Under the pieces are notes generated by a model that had not been told where the DNA came from, made no database searches, and saw nothing but the letters and a program-made list of their open reading frames with translations. Below, in pieces: positions 21,946 to 32,459 of a stretch of DNA of 64,000 nt. Each line of letters starts with the position of its first letter. Position 1 is the stretch's first letter. Source of the DNA: Budorcas taxicolor (lineage: Eukaryota; Chordata; Mammalia; Artiodactyla; Bovidae); contig NC_068912.1 of assembly GCF_023091745.1 (NCBI RefSeq), positions 75,565,067 to 75,629,066 of the forward strand, written 5' to 3'. The position numbers and the translations under genes are program-made.

Positions 21946-22355
21946 TCTGGATGATTACTTTTTCTTTTTTTCTTTCTCTGGATGACTACTTGTTCTCTGT
22001 AGCTTTCTTTCCTGATCTATCCAAAATGAACAATGATGTGAAACAAGGAGAAAATTTCATGAAAGATGAAGAAATAGAGAAGAGAAAATTAGAGATATTA
22101 ATTTTGAGGATTAAGTATCCTGACTTATTGAAATTCCAAAAAGAACACAAAAATGGAGAAAAATTATGCAAAGACAAGGTAATTTTTAAGAAGTGAAGAC
22201 CCGAGCTTCTAAATCATAAAAACCCACCATATAACTAAATATTTTACAATGTTTAATGCTTTGTACAGTAAATATAATTGTTAAAACTTCATTTTGGAAA
22301 GTTTTGTTGTATAAAAATGAAATTGACTTTTGCATGTTGAACTTACATATTTTGA
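21946..22355. other. Unassigned sequence with a short open frame
   Basis: A plus-strand open frame at 21942-22196 (84 codons) is lysine- and glutamate-rich with a hydrophobic N-terminus. It matches no family I know, has no exon context and is probably chance. Confidence 0.4.
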
Positions 22356-22357
22356 AA

Positions 22358-22527
22358 GGGGCAGCAGAAGATGAGAAAGTTAGATAACATCACTGACTCA
22401 ATGGACATGAATTTGAGCAAACTGGGAGATAATGGAGGACAGAGGAGCCTAGTGTGCTACAGTCTGTTGAATCACAAAGAGTTTGACATGACTTAATGAC
22501 TGAATAACAACAATAACAACAACATTA
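22358..22527 (+). mobile_element. BovB LINE extreme 3' end
   Basis: GGGCAGCAGAAGATGAGAAA, ACATCACTGACTCAATGGAC, then TTTGACATGACTTAATGACT and an (AAC)n-like tail. Only the last coding portion and tail are present. Older subfamily by its tail. Confidence 0.9.
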
Positions 22528-22529
22528 CT

Positions 22530-23030
22530 TACTGCTTGTAGTTATTTTATACATTCCTTTGGGTTTTCTGTAAAATCGATCATGTCATCTGAGAATTAAA
22601 AAATGATTTTCCTTCTTCTTTTCTAAGCTTTTGCCTTACCTCCAGTTGCTAGGACCTCCAATACTATGTCAAATGTAAGTCATGCAAGTAGATATTCTTG
22701 CTTTGTTCCTTGTCTCAGGGACTACATTCAATTAATTATTAAGTAAAATGTTAGCTGTGAATTTTCATAGGTACTCTTATTAGGTGAAGAAAGTTCTTTT
22801 CTATTCCAGAAATTGCTAAAGATTTTTATGGATTAAAGCATATTGAATTTTGTCAAACACATTTTCTGCACCTCTTGTGATGGTCATATGAATTCTCTTC
22901 TTTATTCTGTTAATATGGTGATATACATTAATTTGTGAATATTAAGCCTCAGATAAACCTCATTCTTTCATGATATATTCTCATTCTTTATATTGCTAGG
23001 TTCTATTTGCTAATACTTTGTTATCAGTAA
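22530..23030 (-). repeat. Ancient L1M ORF2 (RT region), antisense
   Basis: TTGCTAGGACCTCCAATACT, TTCTTGCTTTGTTCCTTGTC, AAATGTTAGCTGTGAATTTT, TTGAATTTTGTCAAACACAT and TCTTTATTCTGTTAATATGG are the plus-strand appearance of antisense L1 reverse transcriptase sequence. Heavily decayed. Confidence 0.75.
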
Positions 23031-23059
23031 GAACATGGAAGATATGAGTATCACGTTCA

Positions 23060-23140
23060 ATCACCTTAATCTTACTGACATTCATGGACTACTTTACCCA
23101 GCAACTGCAGAATACACATTTTTTCATGTACACATGAGAC
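23060..23140 (+). repeat. L1 ORF2 fragment in sense orientation next to an antisense L1
   Basis: ACCCAGCAACTGCAGAATAC, ACATTTTTTCATGTACACAT is sense-strand L1 ORF2 sequence. It directly follows antisense L1 (22530-23030), so the locus contains inverted L1 pieces. The Bov-tA at 23142 lies at its right edge. Confidence 0.6.
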
Positions 23141-23141
23141 A

Positions 23142-23362
23142 TTGTTGTTGTTTAGTTGCGAAACCATGTTCAACTCTTTGTTGGACAGACCCCATGGTCT
23201 GCAGCCTGCCAGGCTTCTCTGTCCATGGGATTTCTCAGGTAAGAATACTGGAGTGGACTGCCATTTCCTTCTCCAGGGGATTTTCCTGACCCAGGGATTG
23301 AACCTGTGTCTCTTGCATTTGGCAGGTGGATCCTTTATGGTTGAGCCACCAGGGAAGCCCTC
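23142..23362 (-). repeat. Bov-tA SINE, antisense
   Basis: From TTGTTGTTTAGTTGCGAAAC (tail) through GAATACTGGAGTGGACTGCC and GACCCAGGGATTGAACC to GAGCCACCAGGGAAGCCC (head). Complete. The B box is TTGAACC-type, slightly mutated. Confidence 0.94.
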
Positions 23363-23409
23363 ATTAGACGTATATCAAGATAATCCAAATAAAGGCAATG
23401 AATGAATAA

Positions 23410-23640
23410 AATCTTTTTAAAGTTAAAAATTTTGCTCTTAGCATTACTTTAACTGCTTCCTATAAAATTTTTTTAACTCAGTTTGAAATATTTTCTAAAA
23501 TTTGTGATTTCTTTTTCATCCATGGGCTACTTTTCCATGTGTTTTTATAAATTTAAAACATTTAGGGATTTTCAAGTTCTTTGAAAAATCAATCTCTTAT
23601 TTAATTCCATTGTAATAAGAGAATATACCCCAGGGGTAGG
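23410..23640 (-). repeat. Ancient L1M ORF2, antisense
   Basis: AGGGATTTTCAAGTTCTTTG, TTATTTAATTCCATTGTAAT and GAGAATATACCCC match the antisense ORF2 region downstream in old L1. It continues the rearranged L1M after the Bov-tA. Confidence 0.65.
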
Positions 23641-23651
23641 GTATATCCTCA

Positions 23652-23722
23652 TATATATATAGAGAGAGATAGATAGATAGATAGATAGATATAGACAGAG
23701 AGAAAGAGAGGAAGAGAAAGAA
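23652..23722. repeat. Compound microsatellite (AT)n-(GA)n-(TAGA)n-(GA)n
   Basis: Pure to slightly impure AT, AGAG, GATA and GAGA tracts in succession. Flanked by two near-identical copies of a 16-17 base sequence (GAATATACCCCAGGGGT at 23621 and the one-C-shorter form at 23720). Confidence 0.9.
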
Positions 23723-23739
23723 TATACCCAGGGGTCAAC

Positions 23740-24645
23740 AAAGGTGTTACATGGCCTTCTTCCTAAACCAAGTAAGGGGAGGCTTAAAAAACAATTGGAC
23801 AGTTTTGAGATTTCTATAAACTGTTTATATTAATCTGATATTAATCCTTCCACTTTTTAAGTAAAGAGAGCAATAATTTGAGAATAATGGAAGAATAGAG
23901 AGAGAGAGAGTTTGGGGTAGTTTAGAGGCATCTCTCACTTGGCCTAGCAAGGAAAAGCTATGGTTAATCAATCATGAAGATGAATCACTCATCATTAGGA
24001 AAGAGAACTTGAATAGCAAAAGAATGTGGTTTGTACCTTTGAGAAAACAGCTAAAGGAATCTGGAAGAGAAACAATTGGACAGGCATTTCTATTATACAA
24101 GAGTAGAGGCATGAAGGACCCACTTCTACAGGCTCCTTTGCAGATATTAGTACCTACGCTTCAAAAGAAAGGTAGAAATCAGTATTTACTCAGAAAGCAC
24201 TGGGTAAGATGGCATGTTTTAACAGTCAACTCAGGTCTTTGATAAGGATCAGATCAGCACCTGTCCTTTATCTCTCTCTTCCAGGACTAACATGTAAGAG
24301 GAGAGAAGGAGGAGGACAAGGAGCAGATCATTCCTCTTACCCATTGGCTCGCTTGGCTTATTCTAAAAGGAAGAGAAGCATCGGCCTTGTGATTGAAGTT
24401 TCAATCTAGACTGAACATTTAAATATTAGAAACTGATCAGAAAATTATGGAATCAGCCTAAAGTGTTTTTAAGTGACAGGAAAGGCAGGGTGTTGTTGAA
24501 GATAGTGATTAGTAGGAGAAAAATACCTCAAAACTGATGCTTGAATCTCACTGAATTAGGAAAGTTCATAAGTATGATTAATTATAAAATAAAGGTTAAT
24601 ATAAAAGCCTTGAAACATATAGGAAAATGGCATGGGAATGCAAGA
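23740..24645. other. Unassigned sequence
   Basis: No repeat or gene recognised. A (GA)n tract lies at 23899-23911. A plus-strand open frame at 24009-24242 (77 codons) has no recognisable motif. Confidence 0.45.
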
Positions 24646-24649
24646 GGTT

Positions 24650-24702
24650 TCCTAGGTGGCACTAGTGGTAAAGAACCTGCCTGCCAGAGAGAGTGACTGA
24701 AC
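24650..24702 (+). repeat. Bov-tA SINE with large internal deletion
   Basis: The first 43 or so bases of a Bov-tA (CTAGGTGGCACTAGTGGTAAAG, CTGCCTGCC) run directly into the last bases of the tail (AGAGTGACTGAAC). Everything between is missing. Confidence 0.75.
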
Positions 24703-24732
24703 ATTATATTATGGCTGCAAGTAGTAAAATAT

Positions 24733-24948
24733 GGGATTCCCAGGTGGTTCTAGTGGTAAAGCACAAGCCTGCCGATGCAGGAGCCATGAGACACTGGTTC
24801 GATCTCTAGGTCAGGAAGATCCCCTGGAGGAGGGCATGGCAACCCACTCCAATATTCTTGCCTGGAAAATCCCATGGACAGTGGTGCCTGGTGGGCTACA
24901 GTTCACAGGGTCTCAAAGAGTCAAACACGACTGAAGTGACTTAGCATG
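24733..24948 (+). repeat. Bov-tA SINE
   Basis: GGGATTCCCAGGTGGTTCTA head, GGTTCGATCTC B-box region, GGAGGAGGGCATGGCAACCC body, and a tail ending GACTGAAGTGACTTAGCATG. Complete. Confidence 0.94.
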
Positions 24949-25084
24949 CCTGCACGCATGGGAATACAAACAGAGAAAAGATCAGTTTCCATTTGACTGA
25001 TAGAAAAATAATGTATACTATTATAAGCACATAATTACATGACCCATTGAGAAAACAAATAGCTAAATCATTCCTGTTTTTATA

Positions 25085-25250
25085 CAAGGCATTTCACTTT
25101 GAAATTTTATAGATGCTCTCCCATGTAATTTTCAGCAACCTTGTTTTTACTCATTGAACAGATGAAGAAATAAAAGCTCAGAAAGCTGAAGTAATGAAGT
25201 AATTAAGACTTTTACAAAACTGAGATTTGGATGCTTTCGGGACAGATTTT
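25085..25250 (+). repeat. MIR SINE
   Basis: GCTCTCCCATGTAATTTTCA, ACAGATGAAGAAATAAAAGC, CTCAGAAAGCTGAAGTAATG and TGAGATTTGGATGC follow MIR order. Confidence 0.65.
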
Positions 25251-25254
25251 ACAC

Positions 25255-26295
25255 TTTGCCTCTTGTCATTGTATATTATTTCTACAAATAGTTTAGAAAG
25301 ACATGTTCCAAATTAAGTTTTATATGTCCTTAACCACTCAGTTATCTAATTTGTGGATATTTCTAGTATAGCTAACGAACCAAGGTAGACACTGTGTCTT
25401 ATGCAGAAGATTTACTTTTTTATATTATAGAGATTATATATATGATATATTGCTCTCTATTTTGAGGGCTGATTAATATTTTGTCATTTTTAACTGGATT
25501 GGAAGCTCACCATTTAAGGGTTATCTTAGAACTAACAGGCAATAGTTTAAAATGAAACCTCTTGAGGGCTCATTCTGGAGTGGTTTTCAGAGGCAAAGGA
25601 CTAATCTGGCATAAGTGGTGGCACTGTTGGTTCAGCATATCAATTAGTGGCAGACTGCTAAGCAAGTAAGCAAACTCTCTAGTGAGTTATTATCATTGAG
25701 ATTAACAAAATAAATCTAATGTGATCTACTGTAAAAGGCACCACACTGTTTACCATTTCATATATCAAGTTCTTGATTCATAGGTTGAGACTTGCCACTT
25801 GAAGCATGCATTTTAAATAACTAATAAACATTTAAAGCATTAAATAGACATTAATTTCACAGTATGTTAAACTCAGAGAAGATATTTTTATTTGAAAAAG
25901 TACGTGATTCATGCAATGTGAATAATTTTCCTTACTAATAGAAGAAAGAAATGATATAGACAATTTAAAGGTCATTGAGATTTAAATGAAGATTACATTA
26001 AATTTTCTTTTAACTGACTTGTCTTCTAATGTAAATATACTTACATTAACGTTAAGAATAAAAATCAACATGATTTTCTGTCTCTGTGTCTAATAACCCT
26101 GGGTGCAAGCATTTCTTTCTGGCCAAGTGTTAAACAACAGTGAAAATAGCAACAAAATCTTGTTATAGGAAATAGTTGTTATTGTAAGAGGAGACTATGA
26201 ACTAACTAAAATTAAAATAGTTTTAGTATTAGTGAACTAGTAAAATAAAATACTTTATATAGCAAGCCTATCAACTTACTCACCAAGATCAGTAC
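25255..26295. other. Unassigned AT-rich sequence
   Basis: No recognisable gene or repeat. Confidence 0.5.
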
Positions 26296-28166
26296 AAGAA
26301 AGTGCTCAATAATTTGACACTATTGTTATACACTATCCAAAACCCAATCAGGTTCCTACCTTGTAAGATTCATCTTAAGGTTTTCCAACTGAGGCCCCAA
26401 GATTCAGTCATGATATCCCAGCAGATGTGGTTCAAAACCCTTACATGGGTGAGGCTCTCCCTTGTATTTCTTTGGATCACCCACTGAGGAATGTCTCCAA
26501 CTGTGACAGTGAGGAGGTTCTTCATTGGATTTGAGCTCTGATTTCTTTTTAAAAGCTCCCAAATGCTAAATTTCTTTTGGGCTAGGAATGTTCTGGTTAT
26601 CTGTTTAGATTTAGAAATGGTTATATCTTTGGTGGAAGAGATAACACAACTAAAAATTCAACCAATAGTCTCTTTACCTATTCTTGTCACTTTCCATGGT
26701 GAGTCTCTAAAACACAGTCTATTGAAAGAAAATTGCTTTAAGTTTGATAAGCCCAACCTAGGTCTATCCTAGAGTCTCAGAATAGACAAGTTTAGAGGGA
26801 TTGTCAAACAGGCTCTTTTTGAAATTACTTTGCCTTGTGTTGCACTGTTTACAAATGTTCTTCTCCCAAGGCAAACATGGGTTGCATCTTTAAAGATTCA
26901 CCATCTGCTATGCCTAAATAAAGGATTTCAGTCTCTACCATTATGATATTGTTTCTGGAGATTTCATCAACTGGAAAAGACATCAGAAAAAAATTTCCAT
27001 TAAGACAACTGAAGGGAATTATCACCTGTTAACAATGAATACAATAGTAAAAGACAAGATTGTTGTTCCTCACATCTATATTCTTCTGAAGACCTCAAGC
27101 TGAAGACTTAAACCACAAAGCAAAATCCTAGAGTCACAGACTCACAGTCTTACCTCCGTCTCCATGTGTTTTGATTTTTAATTTTTCATAGCTATTTTAT
27201 TTTCTTTTTACTGTTTTGAAATTCAATATTATAAACAGACATTTATTTTTCACTTGGTAATTATGATACCTCAAAGTCTCTATCTTTAATAGTTTTTTTT
27301 TTTTTGCCTTTTTAGGCCTTGGTATCAGACAATAATTAACCTGCTTGTGTTAGACTAAAACATCCGACCGATCCAACTGTTGTGTTTATATTCACTTATA
27401 GTTCAGTTCCATCCAGCTTCTTATGATACCAATTTGAAATAATGAAAAAGTTGTCTCCCAGGTACTTTGATTGAAATACTAAGGCCTTGCAAACAATGCA
27501 ATAAGACAGAAACCAGGAATCTAAAACACCTTTAAGGATGCACCTTTATGGGAAGGTTCTTGTTTTCACAGAATCAACAACTGAGTCCTTTCACAAGGGT
27601 CTGTTTTGGTAGCAAAATTTTCACATAAATAAAACCTGGCAAAAAAGCTAAATAAGAACCAGCATATAGTCTGAGGTTGACATTTATAATAGAAGTGATA
27701 AGAAAATCGCCTCACTTAGACTCAAATCTAAACTCCTCCTTTATGTATATCAGATGATCTCTGCATTAGAAGTGTCACTCTCTGGTTCACTGGTGATTAT
27801 TGATGAATGATGGCAGAACATTTACATGCCATTCAATAACACCGTTTGATTATTTCAGCTGAAACAGATCACTGAGAGACCTAAAAATATATTATTATTG
27901 GATTTGGGGCACAAAAATCTGTTGATTACTATCTATAATTTAAATATGATATTTTACCTCAATAAACTAATACTTGCAATCAATATGGTGTCTGATATTA
28001 TTCAGAGTCCAGTTTGGACCATTAACTTTTCCCCTTTGAAGGAAAATAGACATTTTGATATAAGAAAGATAAAACAGGATCTCAGTCTGAGTTCAAAACT
28101 TTAACCCCGAAGGAGAACTTTTGATTACTTTCCTCATCCTCCAAACCTATTTACTTCACATTATGT
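26296..28166. other. Unassigned; possibly decayed retroviral sequence upstream of an envelope remnant
   Basis: This 1.9 kb is less AT-rich than its surroundings and has several short plus-strand open frames (26302-26487, 26563-26772, 27898-28104) in the orientation of the envelope motif at 28511. None gives a convincing gag, pol or envelope surface-subunit motif, so the link is positional only. Confidence 0.3.
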
Positions 28167-28179
28167 AAGAGACCTGAAA

Positions 28180-28397
28180 GGGCTTCCCAGCTGGCTTAGA
28201 GTTAAAGAATCCACCTGCCAATGCAGGAGACATGGGGCATTTGATCCCTGTGTCAGGAAGATCCCCTGGAGAAGAAGATGACAACACACTCCAGTATTAT
28301 TGCTTAGAGGACCCCGTGGACAGAGGAGCCCGGAAGGCTACAGTCTATCGGGTCACAAAAGAGTCAAACATGACTTAGTGACTAAACAACAATGACA
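28180..28397 (+). repeat. Bov-tA SINE with 13-base TSD
   Basis: Complete but diverged: GGGCTTCCCAGCTGGCTTAG to GACTTAGTGACTAAACAACA. AAGAGACCTGAAA at 28167-28179 is repeated at 28398-28410. It splits the sequence leading to the envelope-like motif. Confidence 0.94.
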
Positions 28398-28510
28398 AAG
28401 AGACCTGAAAACGGGGTCAAAAACACCTGCCTGCTTTAGCACAGGGAATAGTAGGATAACAAGACAATAAGACAGATCTTCTCACCCAAGAAATTCATAA
28501 AATTGGACAG

Positions 28511-28671
28511 GTGATGGTTCAAAGTAGAATTCGTTTATATATAATTCTGACAACTTTTGGTGGAACATGTGTTTTCTTAGGTGAAAAATGTTGTACTTAT
28601 ATTCTGACAGATCTCCATGGTTCCAGGGGAAAAAATGATTTCAGAAAAGAAATAAATAATACAATTAGGCA
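28511..28671 (+). pseudogene. Endogenous retrovirus envelope transmembrane-subunit remnant
   Basis: A short open frame encodes GGTCVFLGEKCCTYI, which contains the C-X6-C-C motif of gammaretrovirus-type envelope transmembrane subunits. The cysteine codons are at 28568-28570, 28589-28591 and 28592-28594. The preceding residues fit the end of the immunosuppressive-like heptad region in weakened form. In the intact family the last cysteine pairs with the surface subunit and the segment lies before the membrane anchor. The frame is cut off by a BovB insertion at about 28672. No intact envelope exists here. The call rests on one short motif and its context. Confidence 0.55.
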
Positions 28672-28880
28672 AAGAGCTGACTCATTGGAAAAGACCCTGA
28701 TGCTAGGAAAGATTGAAGGCTGGAGGATAGGGGGATGCCAGAGGATGAGGTGGCTGGATGGCATCACCAAGTCGATGGACATGAGTTTAAGCAAACTCCA
28801 GTAGATGGTGAGGGACAGGAAGGCCTGGCGTGCTGCAGTCGGTGGAGTTGCATGCAGACACGAATGAGCGACTAAACAAC
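28672..28880 (+). mobile_element. BovB LINE 3' end
   Basis: GAGCTGACTCATTGGAAAAG, ACCCTGATGCTAGGAAAGAT, GGTGGCTGGATGGCATCACC to the tail ACGAATGAGCGACTAAACAA. About 210 bases. It entered the envelope-like sequence. Confidence 0.93.
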
Positions 28881-28884
28881 CAAA

Positions 28885-29400
28885 GTTTCCATGTTGGTTC
28901 TACAGAATCTTTAGTGTGGATGGGTTTTGGTCTCTTGGCTTAATTCATGCTCTTAATTCAGAAGTAGACTAAAAACTCTGTTTATAATACTTATGTTTTT
29001 GTTTGTGTTGCATGGATCAGATTTTTGATTTTCAGTGTTCCAAATGCTGCCATACAATGACTGTTCTATCTCAATAAAAGATGCAACAAATGATCGCCTA
29101 ACAAAAAGAACAGAATATGCCACTTACAGAAAATGAAATGATGCCATCAGATGTACACATAATCATGACATATCGAACACAAGTTTGAGTCTGTATTAAT
29201 CATCGTCATATCACAATGATCTATATCAGTTTCTGATTAGAAATTACCAAAAGAATGTCACTGAAAACTGAAGTAAATAGACATCCTTGACACTGTGTTA
29301 AAAGATGATGAGAGCAGGATTACTTTCCTGTACCTAAATATTAAGCAATGCTGAGACAGTACATACTTTCCAGTCCAATGTTATCACTGAGAAAAAATCA
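28885..29400. other. Unassigned, perhaps rest of the retroviral remnant
   Basis: No clear motif. A short hydrophobic stretch near 28995-29040 could be a decayed membrane anchor, but this is not demonstrable. Confidence 0.3.
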
Positions 29401-29499
29401 AATAAACTTGGTTGTAGTTCTAGAAATACTTGCTTCTGAAAGATAATTCTGTGAACTATCAAGAAATTTTATTTACCAAGATTAATATATTACTTACAA

Positions 29500-29960
29500 A
29501 AACTTACTTCATTATATCCTCTGTGCCAGCCTATTCTTCTCCCTGCTGAGCTTACCTTAAAATCTCAGACAAGACTCTTAAATCCTAAAAAAGATCTTAC
29601 CCTGACTTCCCTGTTCTGAGACACTAATAAGATCCTATCTAGGTCATGTTTTATCTTAGTGCACTGGGCTTAAGAAACTTCCCTTTGTTTCATCAATAAA
29701 TCTCTTTTGTTGTTGTTGTTTAGTTGCTATGTCATGTCTAACTCTTTTGTGACCCCATGGACTGTAGCCTGCAAGGCTTCTCTGTCCATGGGATTTCCCA
29801 GGCAAGAATACTGGAATGGGTTTTCATCTTCCTGACCTAAGTATCAAACCTGAGTCTCCTGCATTGGCAGGCAAATGCTTTATCACTGAGCCACCAGGGA
29901 AGCCCATAGATCTCTTTGTTTATCCTTTAAGAAACTTTCTGTTAATCTTTCAGAAAATCA
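29500..29960 (+). mobile_element. Possible ERV LTR fragment with polyadenylation signal
   Basis: A pyrimidine-rich block (CTCCCTGCTGAGCTTACC, CCCTGACTTCCCTGTTCTGA) is followed by CATCAATAAATCTCTTT, a plausible AATAAA region, and sits in the right place downstream of the envelope motif. A Bov-tA is inserted right at the signal. Boundaries not visible. Confidence 0.35.
29708..29905 (-). repeat. Bov-tA SINE, antisense, with 12-base TSD (one mismatch)
   Basis: Antisense copy beginning TGTTGTTGTTGTTTAGTTGC and ending GAGCCACCAGGGAAGCCC, with a small deletion in the middle. ATAAATCTCTTT (29696-29707) and ATAGATCTCTTT (29906-29917) flank it. Confidence 0.94.
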
Positions 29961-30140
29961 ATCATCAGCATATTAAAATTATTCTATATAATTAAATATG
30001 AATCATATAAGAAGAAATTAATATACCAGGAAATACGTTAGCTTAGGGAAAGGGATTACATAAGGCTAAGAAATCACTGAAGGTAATTCACAAAATAGAT
30101 ATATACGAATAGTCATAAAAAGGGAGAGAGAAATAGAACT
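29920..30140. other. Unassigned sequence
   Basis: No recognisable feature. Confidence 0.4.
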
Positions 30141-30149
30141 AACATATAT

Positions 30150-30345
30150 TTGGAAACTCCTTTTGAGAAGAGGTTTAACATTTTACATATACTGTCTCAT
30201 TTAATTATCAAAACAATTCTATCAATTTTCCAAAATTCTAAGCAAGGTAATAGAATTGATGCAAAAAAAATTTTGCCTAAGCCACCATGTGTATTTAGTA
30301 ACAGAGATGTGATGATAAAATCAGGTCTTCTAACTACTTGTAATA
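30150..30345 (+). repeat. MIR SINE, diverged
   Basis: TACTGTCTCATTTAATTATC, AAAACAATTCT, a gapped CAAGGTAATAGAATT part and GATAAAATCAGGTCTTCTAA follow MIR order. Confidence 0.5.
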
Positions 30346-30479
30346 TAGTAATTGTATTACTACTTTGCTGCTCCGCTCTGTAATACTGAATTATTTCCTT
30401 AGAAATAACCTCAAGGCTATGAACAATATTAGTATTTTAAATATGAAATGCAAAAGAAAGGACCATTTTAATAGAAAAT

Positions 30480-31590
30480 ATAATCAACTACAACAGACTC
30501 CAGGAAGAATTAGAAAACTTAAATTTATTTAGGACTATTAAAGACATTCAACCAGTAGTCTGAAACCTACTCCCATGCCACAAAATGAAACAAACAGGCA
30601 CTGCTACAAAACCCCCCAAATCTAGATGGGTTGAATAATCTAAATCTACCTAACACAAACTGTTCTAGAGAAATGAAAGAAAGAAAAAGACAGTGAGAGA
30701 AAAAAGTGAATTGGTAGGGAATGTGGAAGAGAAACAGGGGAGAAGAAGGAAGAGAAAAGAAAGAGAATGTCCCCCAAGTAATATGAAGTCACTGTAACCT
30801 TTATGTCAAAGAATAAGACAAGGGCAATATGAGAGAAGAAAATTGGAATTGAATTTCATTCATAAACATAGTTGAAATATCATGAATAAAATATTTGTGA
30901 GCTAAATCCAGTCAAAATAAATATTTATGTATTCATGATCAATACACACTCATTCCAAGAATGCATGGTTGGTTTAACTTTAATCAATCTATTATTATAA
31001 CTTCCCTAATAAACCTATTAAAGGAGAAAAACCATATGACTACTTCAATAGGTGCAAAAACTTTTAGATGAATTTCAAAGCTTAGATTTTCATGTCAACA
31101 AAATAAATACCAAAATTTCTTTAACCTGAATAAAGTACCTACCCAATACCTTCAGCAAATATCATACTTTATAGTAAAATTAAACATCAGAAATAGTTTC
31201 TCCATATTCAGAGACAAACAAAAAATACATCCATTGTCAACATTTGTATTTAACATTGTACTAAAGCACCTACTGCTAAGTTGCTTCAGTTGTGTCCGAC
31301 TCTGTGTGACCCCATAGACGGCAGCCCACCAGGCTCTCCTGTCCCTGGGATTCTCCAAGCAAGAACACTGGAGTGAGTTGCCATTTCCTTCTCCAATGCA
31401 TGAAAGTGAAAATTGAAAGTGAAGTCGCTCAGTTGTGTCCGACTCTTAGAGACCCCATGGACTGCAGCCCACCAGGCTCCTCTGTCCATGGGATTTTCCA
31501 GGCAAGAGTACTGGAGTGGGGTACCACTAGAGCACCTAAGAAGCTCATAATAAGGAAACAAATAACTGAAAGATCCTACAAGTTCTTTGA
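30480..31590 (+). repeat. Ancient L1M ORF2, sense, split by a Bov-A2
   Basis: CATTCCAAGAATGCATGGTT, GGTTTAACTTTAATCAATCT, TATGACTACTTCAATAGGTG, TATTTAACATTGTAC and the continuation past the Bov-A2 (AATAAGGAAACAAATAACTG) are in order of L1 ORF2. The part before 30880 is more decayed. No frame remains. Confidence 0.65.
31273..31526 (-). repeat. Bov-A2 dimeric SINE, antisense, with 12-base TSD (one mismatch)
   Basis: Two antisense monomers joined by a GAAAATTGAAAGTGAAG linker. CTAAAGCACCTA at 31261-31272 and CTAGAGCACCTA at 31527-31538 flank it. The (GCT)n complement of the tail is short (one or two units). Confidence 0.95.
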
Positions 31591-31805
31591 GCTTCCCAGG
31601 TGACGTAGTGGTAAAGAGTCTGCCTGCCAATGCAGGAGATACAGAAGACATAGGTTCGATCTCTAGCTTGGGAAGATCCCCTAGAGCAGGAAATGGCAAC
31701 CCGCTCTAGTATTCTTGCTTGGATAATTCCACAGACAGAGGAACCTCGTGGACTACAGTCCATGGGGTCACAAAGAGTCAGACATGAGTGAGTGACTGAA
31801 CACAG
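31591..31805 (+). repeat. Bov-tA SINE
   Basis: GAGCTTCCCAGGTGACGTAG, GGTTCGATCTC, TGGGAAGATCCCCTAGAGCA, TCAGACATGAGTGAGTGACT. Complete with moderate divergence. Confidence 0.93.
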
Positions 31806-32455
31806 CACAGAAATTCTTTAGATAATCACAGCCTTTCTTCCTCCTACAAAAGTTGTTTTTATAGGAAGATATATACATGTATACATCACTTACATATACA
31901 TATATGTATGTCTATATGTGTGGAGGTTCATATGTAAAATTCATCGATTCATAGGGATGTTACATTTATTTAGTTAGTTAAGGAGCAGATATTCTAAAGT
32001 TCAACTGAATTTTACTCTCTCTCCTTCTGCCTCTGTAAAAAAATAATGCAAGCTTACTATCAGAAAAACTGTCATATTCCAGGAAAAGAAAAGTAATCAA
32101 TGGATTCATAATATAAGATAATTAAGTAGAATCATCTACTTGGTTGCATGGCCTGAAAACATGAAGCTAGTCATTTATTTTCCCCCAAGAAATGCATAAC
32201 TGTACACTTTTCTTGGGTAGTACTGAATGGATGCACAGTGGATCCTTTCAAACCAGTAAGCTCAGCATGTACTCATTTATTCAATCACTCAACAAATATG
32301 TCTTAAACAAAGCCTGCCAGTTAAAATGATTAATTAATCCCACATACTAGGGAACTTGTTTTAATCTACTTTCTAATATCTGTTTTCTAATATTGCATGG
32401 TTTGTTGTTAAACACTGCATTGTCTTCATTTTTACTAATTTAATAATCTTTATGG
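31806..32455. other. Unassigned AT-rich sequence
   Basis: No gene. An alternating purine-pyrimidine stretch (ATATACATGTATACATC and TACATATACATATATGTATG) lies at about 31868-31915. Confidence 0.5.
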
Positions 32456-32459
32456 GATT

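Noticed and set aside
21942..22196. Possible small lysine/glutamate-rich protein
   Set aside because: 84 codons in AT-rich DNA, no family resemblance, no conserved context; consistent with chance.
26296..28166. Full retroviral gag-pol-envelope order upstream of the envelope motif
   Set aside because: I looked for protease, RT and surface-subunit motifs in the plus frames and found none convincing, so only the short transmembrane motif is reported.
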